A DNA stretch of 5,704 bases from contig CAJFTA010000100.1 in assembly GCA_904419835.1 (NCBI GenBank), forward strand, positions 1 to 5,704. The letters are read 5' to 3'. Within the stretch, counting starts at the first letter, position 1. Each line of letters begins with the position of its first letter. Position numbers and translations under genes: made by a program. The notes beneath the pieces are model-generated. The model was not told the origin of the DNA. It was given only the letters and a program-made list of their open reading frames with translations, and made no database searches. Positions 4,255 through 5,704 of the stretch are shown one piece after another. This stretch comes from an uncultured Pseudoflavonifractor sp. (GTDB lineage Bacteria; Bacillota; Clostridia; Oscillospirales; Oscillospiraceae).

Positions 4255-5704
4255 TTAATAGCTGGAGCGCATGAGCTCCTGAGTGGCATGGACCGCGGAG
4301 GCGGATTCGGCCTGGGCCTCCTCCTGCTTGTCGTACTTGCGGTAAGCGGCCAGGCCGGAGCCGGCGGGGATGAGCTTACCGATGATGACGTTCTCCTTCA
4401 GGCCCAGCAGGTGGTCCACCTTGCCCTTGATGGCGGCCTCGGTCAGGACCTTGGTGGTCTCCTGGAAGGAGGCGGCGGACAGGAAGGACTCGGTGGCCAG
4501 AGAGGCCTTGGTGATGCCCATCAGCAGGCGGGTGCAGGTGGGCAGGCGCAGCTCCACGCCGCCGTTGGTCTCGCCGGCGTCGATGCGGTCCTGAACCGCC
4601 TTGTAGGCGTCCTTGAACTCAATGATGTCCACAGTGGAGCCGGAGAGCAGCTCGGAGTCGCCGGCGTCCTCCACCCGGACCTTGCGCATCATCTGGCGGC
4701 AGATGACCTCAATGTGCTTGTCGTTGATGTCAACGCCCTGCTGGCGGTAGGGCTTCTGCACTTCCTGGATGAGGTAGTTGTACACCGCGTGGACGCCGCG
4801 GATGCGGATGACGTCCTGGGGATAGAGGGCGCCGTCGGTGAGGGCGTCGCCCTTCTTCACCGTGTCGCCGTCCTTCACGCGGATACCCGCGGAGTTGGGG
4901 ATGGCGTAGGTGACCACCTCGCCGTCGTCGGCGGTGATGGTGACGTTGAGCAGGGTGGCGCGCTTGGCCTCCTCGATGGACACGCGGCCGGAGATCTCGG
5001 CCAGCTGGGCCATCTTCTTGGGACGGCGGGCCTCGAACAGCTCCTCAACACGGGGAAGACCCTGGGTGATATCGCCGCCGGCGACGCCGCCGGTGTGGAA
5101 GGTACGCATGGTCAGCTGGGTGCCGGGCTCGCCGATGGACTGGGCGGCGATGATGCCGACGGCCTCGCCGGCGCCCACAGGCTCGCCGATGGCCAGGTTG
5201 ATGCCGTAGCACTTGGAGCACACGCCGCTGCGGGCCTCGCAGGTGAGGACGGAGCGGATCTTGGCCTCGTAGATGCCGTGGGCCTCCAGCAGCTTGGCGT
5301 GATCGGCGGTCATCATGGTGTGGTGGTCAATGAGCACCTCGCCGGTGACGGGGTCGCAGATGTCCTCCACGGGGTAGCGGCCCTTCAGGCGCTCGCCAAA
5401 GGTCTCGATGACCTGGCCGTTCTCCGAAATCTCGGAGACGATGATGCCGTCGTGGGTGCCGCAGTCCTCCTCGCGGATGATGACCTCCTGGGACACGTCC
5501 ACCAGACGGCGGGTCAGGTAACCAGAGTCGGCGGTACGCAGAGCGGTATCGGCCATACCCTTTCGGGCGCCTCGGGAGGAGATGAAGTACTCCAGGACGG
5601 ACAGACCCTCACGGAAGTTGGACTTGATGGGGATCTCGATGGTGCGGCCGGAGGTGTCGGCCATCAGGCCGCGCATGCCGGCCAGCTGACGGATCTGGGC
5701 GGAG
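4255..5704 (-). CDS. rpoC: RNA polymerase beta-prime subunit, C-terminal part (cut by window edge)
   Basis: Beta-prime carries much of the RNA polymerase active site. The frame is open to the right edge, where it reads SAQIRQLAGMRGLM, so the Met at 5676 is internal and the gene starts outside the window; about 482 C-terminal codons are present. Counting that Met as residue 1, the bridge helix lies at about 30-58 (GARKGMADTALRTADSGYLT). The second zinc site has Cys 72, 146, 153 and 156 (EDCGT and CX6CX2C). The trigger loop is at about 182-220 (QLTMRTFHTGG), with the active-site Met190, Arg191 and His194. The trigger loop runs straight into ITQGLPRVEELFEARRPK with no large insertion, unlike E. 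coli. A beta-rich jaw/clamp region follows, and the protein ends in a polar tail QELMRSSY. One oddity is Arg35 directly before GARKG, where E. coli and B. subtilis have His. A terminator follows 12 nt beyond the stop codon. Confidence 0.98.
   Translation of the reverse strand, partial: SAQIRQLAGMRGLMADTSGRTIEIPIKSNFREGLSVLEYFISSRGARKGMADTALRTADSGYLTRRLVDVSQEVIIREEDCGTHDGIIVSEISENGQVIETFGERLKGRYPVEDICDPVTGEVLIDHHTMMTADHAKLLEAHGIYEAKIRSVLTCEARSGVCSKCYGINLAIGEPVGAGEAVGIIAAQSIGEPGTQLTMRTFHTGGVAGGDITQGLPRVEELFEARRPKKMAQLAEISGRVSIEEAKRATLLNVTITADDGEVVTYAIPNSAGIRVKDGDTVKKGDALTDGALYPQDVIRIRGVHAVYNYLIQEVQKPYRQQGVDINDKHIEVICRQMMRKVRVEDAGDSELLSGSTVDIIEFKDAYKAVQDRIDAGETNGGVELRLPTCTRLLMGITKASLATESFLSAASFQETTKVLTEAAIKGKVDHLLGLKENVIIGKLIPAGSGLAAYRKYDKQEEAQAESASAVHATQELMRSSY

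Overview
The window is a stretch of core chromosome from a Gram-positive bacterium, most likely a GC-rich member of the class Clostridia (Oscillospiraceae/Ruminococcaceae-like). Supporting signs are the gene order rpoC - L7Ae-like gene - rpsL - rpsG - fusA - tuf, which is the Firmicutes 'str' arrangement; the extra segment of about 13-14 residues in S12 between its N-terminal tail and the PQKRGVC motif; a beta-prime trigger loop with no large insertion; strong AAGGAGG-type ribosome binding sites before every complete gene; and very GC-rich third codon positions. The family-level placement is inferred from remembered protein sequences and was not searched.

Every gene lies on the minus strand, so transcription runs from high to low coordinates. 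The 3' end of rpoC (RNA polymerase beta-prime) occupies 5704-4255 and is followed by a strong GC-rich hairpin with a short T-run (4199-4243), which I read as a terminator. A near-consensus extended -10 promoter (4031-4059) then starts a new unit: a leader of about 75 nt with small hairpins, the 80-residue L7Ae/YbxF-type RNA-binding protein (3948-3706), rpsL (S12, 3634-3200), rpsG (S7, 2998-2528, starting at GTG), fusA (EF-G, 2515-407) and tuf (EF-Tu, from 245, cut by the left edge). A second good promoter (305-333) sits in the fusA-tuf gap, so tuf can be transcribed on its own as well as by read-through.

The products all serve gene expression. Beta-prime makes RNA. S12 and S7 are proteins of the 30S decoding centre and head. 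EF-Tu delivers aminoacyl-tRNA and EF-G drives translocation. The small L7Ae-like protein binds kink-turn RNA in its characterised relatives. Spacing differs between genes: only 12 nt separate rpsG from fusA (coupled, with the fusA Shine-Dalgarno on the rpsG stop codon), while the rpsL-rpsG and fusA-tuf gaps are 201 and 161 nt and hold most of the unexplained structure.

I see no mobile element, CRISPR array, tRNA, rRNA or accessory system, and no evidence for a previously undescribed system. The points worth a second look are regulatory: inverted repeats at 3669-3706, 369-389 and 266-279, the hairpin-rich rpsL-rpsG gap, the leader of the L7Ae-like gene, a His-to-Arg change at the start of the RNA polymerase bridge helix, and the absence of TTA, CTA and TCA codons, which creates very long but apparently meaningless antisense reading frames.
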